From assembly GCA_900552955.1 (NCBI GenBank), contig USBO01000010.1:1-26688 (forward strand): a DNA stretch of 26,688 bases, in the 5' to 3' direction. A program made the position numbers and the translations under genes. Every line of letters begins with the position of its first letter. Positions within the stretch are counted from its first letter, which is position 1. A model generated the notes under the pieces. The model ran no database searches and had not been told where the DNA came from. It saw nothing but the letters and a program-made list of their open reading frames with translations. Source of the DNA: an uncultured Alistipes sp. (GTDB lineage: Bacteria > Bacteroidota > Bacteroidia > Bacteroidales > Rikenellaceae). Of this stretch, positions 14,158-21,199 are shown piece after piece.

Positions 14158-15327
14158 ATGACCAAAAAGATTCTCTTATTGGGCTCCGGCGAACTGGGCA
14201 AGGAGTTCGTGATCGCCGCCAAGCGGCTGGGCCAATATGTCGTGGCCTGCGATTCGTACGCCGGCGCGCCGGCCATGCAGGTGGCCGACGACTGCGAGGT
14301 GTTCGACATGCTCGACGGCGACCGGCTGGAGGTCGTCGTGGCGAAACACCGCCCCGACATCATCGTTCCCGAGATCGAGGCGATCCGCACCGAACGGCTC
14401 TACGCCTGCGAGGAGCGGGGCATTCAGGTCGTGCCGAGCGCGCGGGCCGTCAACTTCACGATGAACCGCAAGTCGATCCGCGATCTGGCCGCCAAGGAGC
14501 TGGGGCTCAAGACTGCGAAGTATTTCTATGCCAAGTCGTTCGATGAGCTGAAGGCCGCCGCCGAGCAGATCGGCTTCCCGTGCGTCGTCAAGCCGCTGAT
14601 GTCCTCCTCGGGCAAGGGGCAGTCGTTGGTGCGCATCCCCGATGAGCTGGAGCACGCCTGGGAGTACGGATGCAGCGGCAGCCGCGGTGACATCCGCGAG
14701 CTCATCATCGAGGAGTTCATCGCCTTCGACAGCGAGATCACGCTGCTCACCGTGACGCAGAAGAACGGTCCGACGCTCTTCTGTCCGCCCATCGGCCACG
14801 TCCAGAAGGGCGGCGACTACCGCGAGAGCTTCCAGCCCGCGCCCATCTCGCCCGAGCATCTGGCCGAGGCCCAGTCGATGGCCGCCAAAGTCACGCAGGC
14901 GCTGACCGGCGCCGGACTGTGGGGCGTGGAGTTCTTCCTGAGCCGCGACAAGGGTGTCTATTTCTCGGAGCTGTCGCCGCGTCCGCACGACACGGGCATG
15001 GTGACACTTGCCGGCACGCAGAATCTCAACGAGTTCGAACTGCACTGCCGCGCCGTGCTGGGGCTGCCCATTCCGCGCATCACGCTCGAGCACACGGGCG
15101 CCAGCGCCGTCATCCTCTCGCCGATCGCCAGCAAGGAGCAACCGCGCTACCGCGGCGAGGAGGAGGTCTGCCGCGAGGAGAACACCGACCTGCGCATCTT
15201 CGGCAAGCCTTCGACCAAGCTCAACCGCCGCATGGGCGTCGTCGTCCGCTACGACGCGCCCGACGCCGATCTCGACGCGCTGCGCGACAAGACCAAAGCC
15301 GCAGCCGCCAAGATCGAGGTCTACTGA
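14158..15327 (+). CDS. purT: Formate-dependent phosphoribosylglycinamide formyltransferase
   Basis: Folate-independent third step of purine synthesis: GAR plus formate plus ATP gives formyl-GAR. The 389-residue ATP-grasp protein begins with the GAR-binding loop LLLGSGELGKE (6-16), then PEIEAIRTERL, VVPSARAVNFTMNRKSIRDLAA, the ATP-grasp loop SSSGKGQS, and the metal site FFLSRDKGVYFSELSPRPHDTGMVTL. Length agrees with PurT (about 390). PurK is ruled out by the SPRPHDTG and MNRKSIRDLAA segments. It lies 14 bp after glpT on the same strand with no promoter between, so the two are probably co-transcribed. Confidence 0.96.
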   Translation: MTKKILLLGSGELGKEFVIAAKRLGQYVVACDSYAGAPAMQVADDCEVFDMLDGDRLEVVVAKHRPDIIVPEIEAIRTERLYACEERGIQVVPSARAVNFTMNRKSIRDLAAKELGLKTAKYFYAKSFDELKAAAEQIGFPCVVKPLMSSSGKGQSLVRIPDELEHAWEYGCSGSRGDIRELIIEEFIAFDSEITLLTVTQKNGPTLFCPPIGHVQKGGDYRESFQPAPISPEHLAEAQSMAAKVTQALTGAGLWGVEFFLSRDKGVYFSELSPRPHDTGMVTLAGTQNLNEFELHCRAVLGLPIPRITLEHTGASAVILSPIASKEQPRYRGEEEVCREENTDLRIFGKPSTKLNRRMGVVVRYDAPDADLDALRDKTKAAAAKIEVY

Positions 15328-15355
15328 TCCGGCCGCAGCCGGTTCCTCCGCTGTG

Positions 15356-15390
15356 AAAACGGGGTTGCATCTATACCGATGCAACCCCGT
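15356..15390. terminator. Hairpin terminator between purT and the convergent membrane-protein gene
   Basis: ACGGGGTTGCATC (15359-15371), a 6-base loop, then the perfect complement at 15378-15390. Read on minus it is followed by TTTT (15356-15359), so it is a good terminator for the minus-strand gene ending at 15410. On plus, only the stem supports termination of purT. Confidence 0.8.
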
Positions 15391-15409
15391 CACACTAAGA
15401 ATGAGGGAA

Positions 15410-15862
15410 CTATCTCCGTTCGCCCCGGCATCTGCGCTCAACCGACCGCCGGAGCCAGAGCTCAATCAGAAATTCGAGGAAGATGAAGAGCCCCATTCCC
15501 ACGACCGTCATCGACAGGATCTTGAACACGGCGATGGGGGAGACACCCGACCCTTTGGCGTTGAACATTTCACCGTCGAAGCACTCCAGTCCGATCAGCA
15601 ATCCCACGCCGATCCCGCAAATCGCCATTCCGAAGCGCAGGAACCAGAGATTGCCCGCGCTTCGCCGTTTGCGGTCGATCTCGATCTCGGCATCCACACG
15701 CCGGATGTCGGCCAACTGTCCGGGCGTCATGCGCTCCAACATCGTCATGCTCTCGCGCCGGCGTCCCCACTCGCGGTAGATGAAATAGCCGACGATTCCG
15801 AAAGAGACTCCCATCAATGTGAGCTGTTCGAGAACAGCGCTTATCTGATAACCGATACTCAT
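15410..15862 (-). CDS. Unrecognised membrane protein downstream of the sigma-factor pair (DUF6249-like)
   Basis: A 150-residue protein with about three hydrophobic segments: near 12-28 (LTLMGVSFGIVGYFIY), 72-92 (LWFLRFGMAICGIGVGLLIG) and 112-136 (ILSMTVVGMGLFIFLEFLIELWL). Between the first two is a charged cytoplasmic stretch (REWGRRRESMTMLERM, then DAEIEIDRKRR). The layout resembles proteins I know as DUF6249, often found beside ECF sigma factors in Bacteroidales; that naming is recollection, not a search. It follows the anti-sigma-position gene by 61 bp on the same strand, and a TGTAACC sequence like the one before the sigma gene sits at 15922-15928. Function is unknown; an envelope-stress or sensory accessory role is only inference. 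Confidence 0.75.
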   Translation of the reverse strand: MSIGYQISAVLEQLTLMGVSFGIVGYFIYREWGRRRESMTMLERMTPGQLADIRRVDAEIEIDRKRRSAGNLWFLRFGMAICGIGVGLLIGLECFDGEMFNAKGSGVSPIAVFKILSMTVVGMGLFIFLEFLIELWLRRSVERRCRGERR

Positions 15863-15923
15863 AGAATTATTGTTTTTAATTAATGATTTGGTTTACCTAT
15901 TGGATCGCTTCGTCTGAAAAAGG

Positions 15924-16253
15924 TTACAGTCTGCGTAAAATTTCCGTCGCGCGGTCGCCGCAGGCAATCACCGTCGCCACCACGGCGCCCGCCAGAACCG
16001 CCGCACCGCGCAGCATCCCCTCCGGCGAGTCGGCCGACCGCAGACAGGCGAAGGCTACGACCGCCACCGCAGCGGCGGTGACCGCGCAGTAGCACGCCAT
16101 CGCCGCAATCGCCCGGCGTTCGCGGCGGCGCCGATCCCGCAATGCGACCTGCGCCATGATGCGCGTTTCCAGTCCGACAGGAGCCTCCCGTCGGGGAGCG
16201 GCTGCGCGGATCAGTTCCGCCAACCTCTCGTCGTTCATCCGTTTCTCCTCCAT
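15924..16253 (-). CDS. Small membrane protein in the anti-sigma position
   Basis: ATG at 16253 lies 2 bp after the sigma-factor stop, giving 109 residues (MEEKRMNDERLAEL...). ATG at 16238 (MNDERL) is a possible alternative. The N-terminal about 47 residues are hydrophilic and basic at the end (LRDRRRRERR). Two hydrophobic segments follow, about 48-70 and 80-98, with a short cytosolic tail. A soluble head before membrane helices, coupled to an ECF sigma gene, is the usual arrangement of a membrane anti-sigma factor. No zinc-binding HxxxCxxC motif is seen, so it is not a standard ZAS anti-sigma domain. The role is inferred from position. Confidence 0.75.
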   Translation of the reverse strand: MEEKRMNDERLAELIRAAAPRREAPVGLETRIMAQVALRDRRRRERRAIAAMACYCAVTAAAVAVVAFACLRSADSPEGMLRGAAVLAGAVVATVIACGDRATEILRRL

Positions 16254-16255
16254 GT

Positions 16256-16780
16256 TCACTCCTCCATATAGCCTCTCAGCCATCCGCGCAGCCGGTGCAA
16301 CCGCACCTTGACGTTGGACAGCGACAAATCCATGATCTGCGCGATCTCGGCCACAGACCGCTCCTCTTCGTAAAAGAGCGTCACCAACGCCCGTTCCTCG
16401 GGTCGCAGCCGCTCCAGCGCACAGCGCATCCGTGCCACCGTCTCCCCGTCGTAGCGCTCGTCGGACGGCTCCTCCGCCACCGCGCAGGACTCGGTGTCGA
16501 TCCGGCCGAAAGACCTGCGGCGGCATTCGCCGGCGGCCCGATTGTAGGCGATGCGGTAGAGCCACGTGGCGAAGGCGCTCGCACCCCGAAATCCGCCGAG
16601 GTGCTCGTAGGCCCGAATGAAACTCTCCTGCACGACATCTTCGGCCCGCTGCGCATCGCGCACCACAGCCTGTGCCAACGCATAGAGCCGTCCCGAATAG
16701 CGGTGCACGAGCAGACCGAACGCCTCGGCGTCGCCGGCCTGCACGCGCTGCACAATCTCCATATCGGTCGGGGTCTCCAT
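16256..16780 (-). CDS. ECF sigma factor (sigma-70 family)
   Basis: RNA polymerase sigma factor of the extracytoplasmic-function type, with regions 2 and 4 only. The 174 residues include region 2 (about 20-90: RYSGRLYALAQAVVRDAQRAEDVVQESFIRAYEHL, then ASAFATWLYRIAYNRA) and region 4 (about 120-170: LRPEERALVTLFYEEERSVAEIAQIMDLSLSNVKVRLHRLR). Start ATG at 16780 is followed by METPTDMEIVQRVQAGDAEAF, normal for the class. It is the first gene of an operon with two membrane proteins. Upstream at 16803-16831 is TGTAAC-N16-CGTCTAA, a classic ECF promoter pattern suggesting that it controls itself; a housekeeping-type TATCTTTG lies within that spacer. Confidence 0.93.
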   Translation of the reverse strand: METPTDMEIVQRVQAGDAEAFGLLVHRYSGRLYALAQAVVRDAQRAEDVVQESFIRAYEHLGGFRGASAFATWLYRIAYNRAAGECRRRSFGRIDTESCAVAEEPSDERYDGETVARMRCALERLRPEERALVTLFYEEERSVAEIAQIMDLSLSNVKVRLHRLRGWLRGYMEE

Positions 16781-16802
16781 TCTTCGGATCGCAATTCACT
16801 CG

Positions 16803-16831
16803 TTAGACGCAAAGATAGTCGAAAGGTTACA
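16803..16831 (-). promoter_or_regulatory. Putative ECF-type autoregulatory promoter with an overlapping housekeeping -7 box
   Basis: On the minus strand TGTAAC (16826-16831), 16 bp, then CGTCTAA (16803-16809). This resembles ECF promoters such as the B. subtilis SigX type (TGTAAC-N17-CGwC). TATCTTTG (16810-16817), a Bacteroidetes -7 box, lies inside the spacer. The sigma start codon is 23 bp beyond. Confidence 0.6.
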
Positions 16832-16874
16832 AAAAGAACCGGCTTTTCCGCTCCGGACTGCGGCGGACGCACGG

Positions 16875-16903
16875 AAAAAGCGGATGCCTTACGGCACCCG
16901 CTT
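16875..16903 (-). terminator. Intrinsic terminator after the aminotransferase gene
   Basis: On minus AAGCGGGTGCC, loop GTAA, GGCATCCGCTT (one G-T pair), followed by a T run (16875-16879). It lies 24 bp past the aminotransferase stop. Confidence 0.85.
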
Positions 16904-16927
16904 TCGATAAACACCCAGGAAAAGGTC

Positions 16928-18112
16928 TTATTTGCGGAAACGCTCCCTGACCGCATTGGCCGCTTTTTCGAGCAGCTCGGCCGGACAGCAGAGCGTGATG
17001 CGGATGTAACGCTTGCCCTCGCTGCCGAAGATGGCGCCCGGCGTGAGGAAGACGTCGCACTTCTCCATCACCTCGTCCGAGAACTGGAACGAATCGCCTT
17101 CGTACTCCTCGGGCAACTCGGCCCACACGAACAGTCCGGCCTGCCCGGGACGGTATTTGCAGCCCAGCGCATCCAGCAGGGCATAGGCCTGCTTCTCGCG
17201 GGCATAGTAAATATCGTTGAGCTGCGTGAACCACTCCTCGCCCAATGCGAGCGCCGTGGCCGCCGCGGCCTGAATAGGGTAGAACATACCCGAATCCATG
17301 TTGCTGCGGAACGTGAGCACATCCTTGATCCACTCGGCCTTGCCCAGCAGCACGCCCACGCGCCAGCCGGCCATCGAGTGGCCTTTCGACAGCGAGTTCA
17401 TTTCGAGCGCGACCTCTTTCGCCCCTTCCACCTGAAAAATGCTCAGCCGGTTGCGGTTGCGCACGAAACTGTACGGGTTGTCGTGGACGATCAGAATGTT
17501 GTGCTTGGCGCCGAAGGCCACGATCCGCTCGAACAACTCCATCGTGGGGGTCTGACCTGTCGGCATGTTGGGGTAGTTGACGAGCATCATCTTCACTCCC
17601 TCCAGGCCGGCCTTCTCGATCGCCTCGAAGTCGGGCAGGAAACCCGTCTGCTTGTTCAGCGCGTAGGTCACCATCTGCCCGCCGGCGAGTTTCACCGCAG
17701 CGCTGTAGGTGGGGTAGCCCGGGTTGGGAACCAGCACCTTGTCTCCCTCATTGAGAAAGGTCATGCAGACGTGCATCAGCCCCTCTTTCGAACCGATCAG
17801 CGGATAGACCTCCGACTTCCAGTCGAGCTCCACGCCGTAATAGCTCTTATACCACTCGGCGAAGGCTTTGCGCAGAATGGGTTCGCCCTGATAGGACATA
17901 TATTTGTGCACATCGGGACGCTGCGCTTCGCGCGACAGCGTGTCGATCACCTCCTGCGCAGGCGGAAGATCGGGGCTGCCCATGGCCAGCTTGATGATTT
18001 GACGGCCGGTCGCCGCTTCCGTTTCGGCGATCTCGCGCAGACGACGCGAGAAATAGTATTCGCCGATGCCGTCCAACCGGTGTGAACGCTCGATAGTTAC
18101 TCCTTTTCCCAT
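16928..18112 (-). CDS. PLP-dependent class I/II aminotransferase
   Basis: Cytosolic fold-type I aminotransferase of 394 residues. Lys243 in NSLSKGHSMAGWRVG binds pyridoxal phosphate, Asn182 in NMPTG, Asp211 and Tyr214 in HDNPYSF contact the cofactor, and Arg in KRYIRITLC near the C-terminus binds the substrate carboxylate. The family covers aspartate, alanine (AlaC) and LL-diaminopimelate aminotransferases; the sequence alone does not settle the substrate. The DNPYSFVRN and SMAGWRVG segments fit the AlaC/DapL-like branch. It stands as a single gene, divergent from lrgAB, with its own terminator and a -7 box 25 bp upstream. Confidence 0.88.
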   Translation of the reverse strand: MGKGVTIERSHRLDGIGEYYFSRRLREIAETEAATGRQIIKLAMGSPDLPPAQEVIDTLSREAQRPDVHKYMSYQGEPILRKAFAEWYKSYYGVELDWKSEVYPLIGSKEGLMHVCMTFLNEGDKVLVPNPGYPTYSAAVKLAGGQMVTYALNKQTGFLPDFEAIEKAGLEGVKMMLVNYPNMPTGQTPTMELFERIVAFGAKHNILIVHDNPYSFVRNRNRLSIFQVEGAKEVALEMNSLSKGHSMAGWRVGVLLGKAEWIKDVLTFRSNMDSGMFYPIQAAAATALALGEEWFTQLNDIYYAREKQAYALLDALGCKYRPGQAGLFVWAELPEEYEGDSFQFSDEVMEKCDVFLTPGAIFGSEGKRYIRITLCCPAELLEKAANAVRERFRK

Positions 18113-18136
18113 AAGATTGTGAAATCATTAACCGTA

Positions 18137-18144
18137 CAAAGATA
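18137..18144 (-). promoter_or_regulatory. Aminotransferase promoter -7 box
   Basis: TATCTTTG on minus, an exact Bacteroidetes -7 match, 24 bp before the ATG at 18112. The -33 element is not clear. Confidence 0.6.
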
Positions 18145-18221
18145 ATCAATTTAATCGACACTCCCGTACGATTCTGCCACATATTTTTCTCCGGACGGCA
18201 CACTTTTGCCACGGTTCGTCG

Positions 18222-18229
18222 TATATTTG
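18222..18229 (+). promoter_or_regulatory. lrgA promoter -7 box
   Basis: TATATTTG on plus, an exact -7 match. The GTG start codon of lrgA begins 5 bp after it, close to where transcription should start. Confidence 0.6.
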
Positions 18230-18234
18230 CGGCC

Positions 18235-18570
18235 GTGTTGGGACTGTTCCATATCCTTCTGTTCTGGCTGATCGGCAACGCAATCGCCTATTTCACAGGA
18301 TGTCCGATCTCGGGCAACCTGATCGGGATGGTGCTGCTTTTCGGCGCTCTGTGCCTGCGCGTCGTCGAACCGCACCGCGTGCGTCCCGCCGCACGGTTCC
18401 TGCTCGGCTCGATGGGGCTCTTCTTCGTCCCCTTCGGCGTGGGGCTGATGGTCTCCTACGAACTGATCCTGCGACATCTGTGGGCCATCCTGATCGCCAG
18501 CGTGGTCAGCACGCTGCTGGTGCTGCTCGGTGTGGGATGGACGTTCCAGAAACTCGGCCGCAAACCATGA
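18235..18570 (+). CDS. lrgA: LrgA/CidA-family holin-like membrane protein
   Basis: Small inner-membrane protein paired with LrgB. In other bacteria the pair affects murein hydrolase activity, lysis control and, in some, pyruvate uptake. The 111 residues have four hydrophobic segments and the LrgA signatures PISGNLIGMVLL (25-36) and GLFFVPFGVGLM. GTG at 18235 is the only reasonable start: no ATG, GTG or TTG lies upstream in frame for over 100 bp, and homology begins almost at once. The stop overlaps the lrgB start (ATGA). The -7 box ends 5 bp before the GTG, so the transcript may be leaderless. Confidence 0.9.
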   Translation: MLGLFHILLFWLIGNAIAYFTGCPISGNLIGMVLLFGALCLRVVEPHRVRPAARFLLGSMGLFFVPFGVGLMVSYELILRHLWAILIASVVSTLLVLLGVGWTFQKLGRKP

Positions 18571-19262
18571 TCCGCACCTTCCTCGACTCCGACCTGTTCC
18601 TGCTCACGCTCACCGTAGGTCTCTACTGCGGCGGCGTGGCGCTCCACCGCCGGCTCAGGCTGGCGGTTCTGCACCCGACGATGCTCTCGTTCGTCGCGCT
18701 GATTCTCTTCCTGCAGGCCTGCGGCATCGACTACGGCCGCTACCGCCAGGCCACGCAGCTGCTCGATTTTCTGCTCGGGATGTCGGTCGTGGCGCTGGGC
18801 TATCTGATGTACGAACAGATCGACCGCCTGCGCGGGCAGGTGCTGCCCGTGCTGAGCTCGATCGCCGCTGGATGCACCGTCGGCGTGCTGAGCGTCGTCT
18901 ACATCGCCCGCGCGCTGGGGGCCGACCGCACGATCCTGACCTCCATCGCTCCCAAATCGGTCACCGTGCCCATCGCCGTGGCCATCAGCGAACCGCTCGG
19001 CGGGGTGGTGAGCGTCACTTCGGTGGTGGTCTTTCTCGTGGGCATCTTCGGCAGCATCGTCGGGCCGCGGTTGCTGCGCCTGTGCGGCATCCGCAACCCC
19101 ATGGCCCGCGGTCTGGCGCTCGGCTCGGCGGCTCACGGGATCGGGACGGCGCGCGCCATCGAACTGGGAGCCGTCGAAGGGGCCCTCAGCGGGCTGGCGA
19201 TGGCACTCATGGGAATTCTCACGGCGCTGCTGATCCCCGTGTTCGAAAAATTCTGTTATTAA
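18567..19262 (+). CDS. lrgB: LrgB-family membrane protein
   Basis: Partner of LrgA. The 231 residues carry the family hallmarks SIAPKSVTVPIA and GLALGSAAHGIGTARA, with about six or seven hydrophobic segments. ATG at 18567 was chosen although the frame is open further upstream, because the upstream part is an out-of-frame reading of lrgA and the ATG overlaps the lrgA TGA by 4 bp, typical of translational coupling. Length is normal for LrgB (about 230). Confidence 0.93.
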   Translation: MIRTFLDSDLFLLTLTVGLYCGGVALHRRLRLAVLHPTMLSFVALILFLQACGIDYGRYRQATQLLDFLLGMSVVALGYLMYEQIDRLRGQVLPVLSSIAAGCTVGVLSVVYIARALGADRTILTSIAPKSVTVPIAVAISEPLGGVVSVTSVVVFLVGIFGSIVGPRLLRLCGIRNPMARGLALGSAAHGIGTARAIELGAVEGALSGLAMALMGILTALLIPVFEKFCY

Positions 19263-19285
19263 TTTTTTTTACGATCAAGAAATGC

Positions 19286-19293
19286 TACCTTTG
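19286..19293 (+). promoter_or_regulatory. Promoter -7 box of the YidE-like transporter
   Basis: TACCTTTG, an exact Bacteroidetes -7 match, 43 bp before the ATG at 19337. A T-rich stretch at 19263-19270 may serve as -33. Confidence 0.55.
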
Positions 19294-19336
19294 CCGAAAA
19301 TTCGTCAAAGGTTAATTTTCATTTACATTTTTAAGC

Positions 19337-20998
19337 ATGGACTGGTTGTACAACCTCTTTTTCGGCGACTCGCTGGCGCACACCATCTTCGTGCTGGCGC
19401 TGGTCATCACCGTCGGCATCCTGCTGGGGAAAATCAAAATCGGAGGCGTGTCGTTGGGGACGACGTGGATACTCTTCGTCGGCATCGCAGCCAGCCATTT
19501 CGGGATGACCGTCGCCCCCGGGGTGCTGCACTTCGTCAAGGAGTTCGGTCTGATTCTCTTCGTCTTCTCGATCGGTCTGCAAGTGGGGCCGGGCTTCTTC
19601 TCGTCGTTCAAGAACGGCGGCATGCAGCTCGTCGGACTGGCTGCGCTGATCGTCGGACTGGGCGTCGTCACGGCCTACGTGCTGCATCTGACCACCGGCA
19701 CGCCCATCCCCACGATGGTGGGCATCCTCTCGGGCGCCGTGACCAATACTCCGGGGTTGGGCGCCGCGCAACAAGCCTACAGCGATGCGTCGGGCATCAA
19801 CGATCCCTCGATCGCGCTGGGCTATGCCGTGGCCTATCCGCTGGGCGTCGTGGGCATCATCTTCTCGATGATCTTCGTCCGCTATGCGCTGCGCATCCGC
19901 TTCGAGAAGGAGAACGAGGCGCTGGCGGCGCTCAACAACGAGCATAAGAAATATGCCGACAAGGTCTCCATCCAGTTCACCAACGCCGTGCTCGACGGCC
20001 GCTCGGTGGGCGAGATCAAGGAGCTCATCAACCGCGAGTTCGTCATCTCGCGCGTGGCCGACGCCGAGAACCATATCACGGTGGCCAATCAGGAGAGCCG
20101 CCTGCATGTAGGCGACAAACTGCTCGTCGTCTGCTCGTCGGAGGATACGGACGCCATCACCGCCTTTCTGGGGCACATCATCGACATGCCTTTCGAGGAG
20201 TGGGGCTCGCTCGACAGCCAGCTCGTGTCGCGCCGCATTCTGATCACCAAGCCCTCGATCAACGGCAAGAAGTTCGCCGACCTGCACCTGCGCACCAAAT
20301 ACGGCATCAACATCACGCGCGTCAACCGCGCCGGTGTCGATCTGATTCCCTATCAGGGCATGGAGCTGCAGGTGGGCGACCGCGTGATGGTCGTCGGCTC
20401 GGAGAAGGCGATCGCACAGGTGGCCGATCTGCTGGGCAACTCGATGAAGAAGCTGCGCGAACCCAATCTCGTCACGATCTTCATCGGCATCGCCCTCGGC
20501 GTGCTGCTTGGCTCGATTCCGCTGCTCAACGTTCCGCAGCCCGTCAAACTGGGTCTGGCCGGCGGCCCGCTCATCGTGGCGATTCTGATCGGCCGCTTCG
20601 GCACCCACTTCCATTTGGTGACCTATACCACCATGAGCGCCAACCTGATGCTGCGCGAGGTGGGTATCACGCTCTTCCTGGCGGCCGTGGGCATCGGCGC
20701 AGGCGACGGCTTCGTCGATGCGATCGTGGACGGCGGCTACCGCTGGGTGGGCTACGGCGCGATCATCACCGTCGTGCCGCTGCTGATCGTCTCGCTCATC
20801 GCGCGGCTCGGGCTCAAAGTCAATTACTATACGCTCATGGGACTGATCGCGGGCAGTACGACTGATCCCCCCGCACTGGCCTATGCCAACGCCACGGCGG
20901 GCAACGACATGCCGGCGGTGAGCTATGCCACGGTCTATCCCGTGGTGATGTTCCTGCGCGTGCTGACAGCGCAGATCTTCATCCTCTTCGCGCTGTGA
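19337..20998 (+). CDS. YidE/AspT-family membrane transporter with two TrkA-C domains
   Basis: A 553-residue inner-membrane protein, the same length as E. coli YidE. Each half carries five or six hydrophobic segments, with the repeated motif around SGAVTNTPGLGAAQQA in the first half and AGSTTDPPALAYANA in the second. The central hydrophilic region (about 185-370) holds two TrkA-C-like domains, each with a GxSVGEIK or GKKFADLHL start and a GDKLLVV or GDRVMVVG end. The family includes the AspT aspartate:alanine exchanger, but the substrate of YidE-type members is not known. It is a single gene ending in a strong bidirectional terminator. Confidence 0.9.
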   Translation: MDWLYNLFFGDSLAHTIFVLALVITVGILLGKIKIGGVSLGTTWILFVGIAASHFGMTVAPGVLHFVKEFGLILFVFSIGLQVGPGFFSSFKNGGMQLVGLAALIVGLGVVTAYVLHLTTGTPIPTMVGILSGAVTNTPGLGAAQQAYSDASGINDPSIALGYAVAYPLGVVGIIFSMIFVRYALRIRFEKENEALAALNNEHKKYADKVSIQFTNAVLDGRSVGEIKELINREFVISRVADAENHITVANQESRLHVGDKLLVVCSSEDTDAITAFLGHIIDMPFEEWGSLDSQLVSRRILITKPSINGKKFADLHLRTKYGINITRVNRAGVDLIPYQGMELQVGDRVMVVGSEKAIAQVADLLGNSMKKLREPNLVTIFIGIALGVLLGSIPLLNVPQPVKLGLAGGPLIVAILIGRFGTHFHLVTYTTMSANLMLREVGITLFLAAVGIGAGDGFVDAIVDGGYRWVGYGAIITVVPLLIVSLIARLGLKVNYYTLMGLIAGSTTDPPALAYANATAGNDMPAVSYATVYPVVMFLRVLTAQIFILFAL

Positions 20999-21018
20999 TG
21001 CGTTCCGGCAACCGTCTG

Positions 21019-21047
21019 AAAAAGGCCGCTCTCAGGAGCGGCCTTTT
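21019..21047. terminator. Bidirectional terminator between the YidE-like gene and the feo operon
   Basis: AAAAGGCCGCTC (21020-21031), short loop, GAGCGGCCTTTT (21036-21047). T runs follow on both strands, so it serves the plus-strand transporter and the minus-strand iron operon. The stop codon of the last feo-operon gene (21032-21034) lies in its loop. Confidence 0.93.
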
Positions 21048-21199
21048 CCGTGTCGGTGCAATTCGCGCAGCGGGCACTCCCGCGCGCAGGAGGCGCAGCC
21101 GCCCGATGCGTCGCCCCGCGCACGGCAGAGGAGCCGGCGCACAATGATCCACACCAGCACCGCACCCACGAGGGCCACCGCTATCTCCTGCCAGTCCAT
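21032..21199 (-). CDS. FeoB-associated Cys-rich membrane protein
   Basis: A 55-residue protein starting at the ATG directly after the feoB stop (TAGATG, no gap). It has an N-terminal transmembrane segment (about 5-24, IAVALVGAVLVWIIVRRLL) and a cysteine-rich tail with CASCARECPL, matching the small 'FeoB-associated Cys-rich membrane protein' family that follows feoB in many Bacteroidetes. It probably helps ferrous iron transport at the inner membrane, in a way not established. Its stop codon falls in the loop of the operon terminator. Confidence 0.88.
   Translation of the reverse strand: MDWQEIAVALVGAVLVWIIVRRLLCRARGDASGGCASCARECPLRELHRHGKGRS

Noticed and set aside
15924..16799. Long 291-codon minus frame starting upstream of the sigma gene
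   Set aside because: The first about 180 residues are an out-of-frame reading of the sigma gene. Only the last 109 residues from 16253 are taken as real.
16295..18085. 596-codon plus frame opposite the aminotransferase and sigma genes
   Set aside because: Antisense to two clear genes, His/Arg-rich with no domain.
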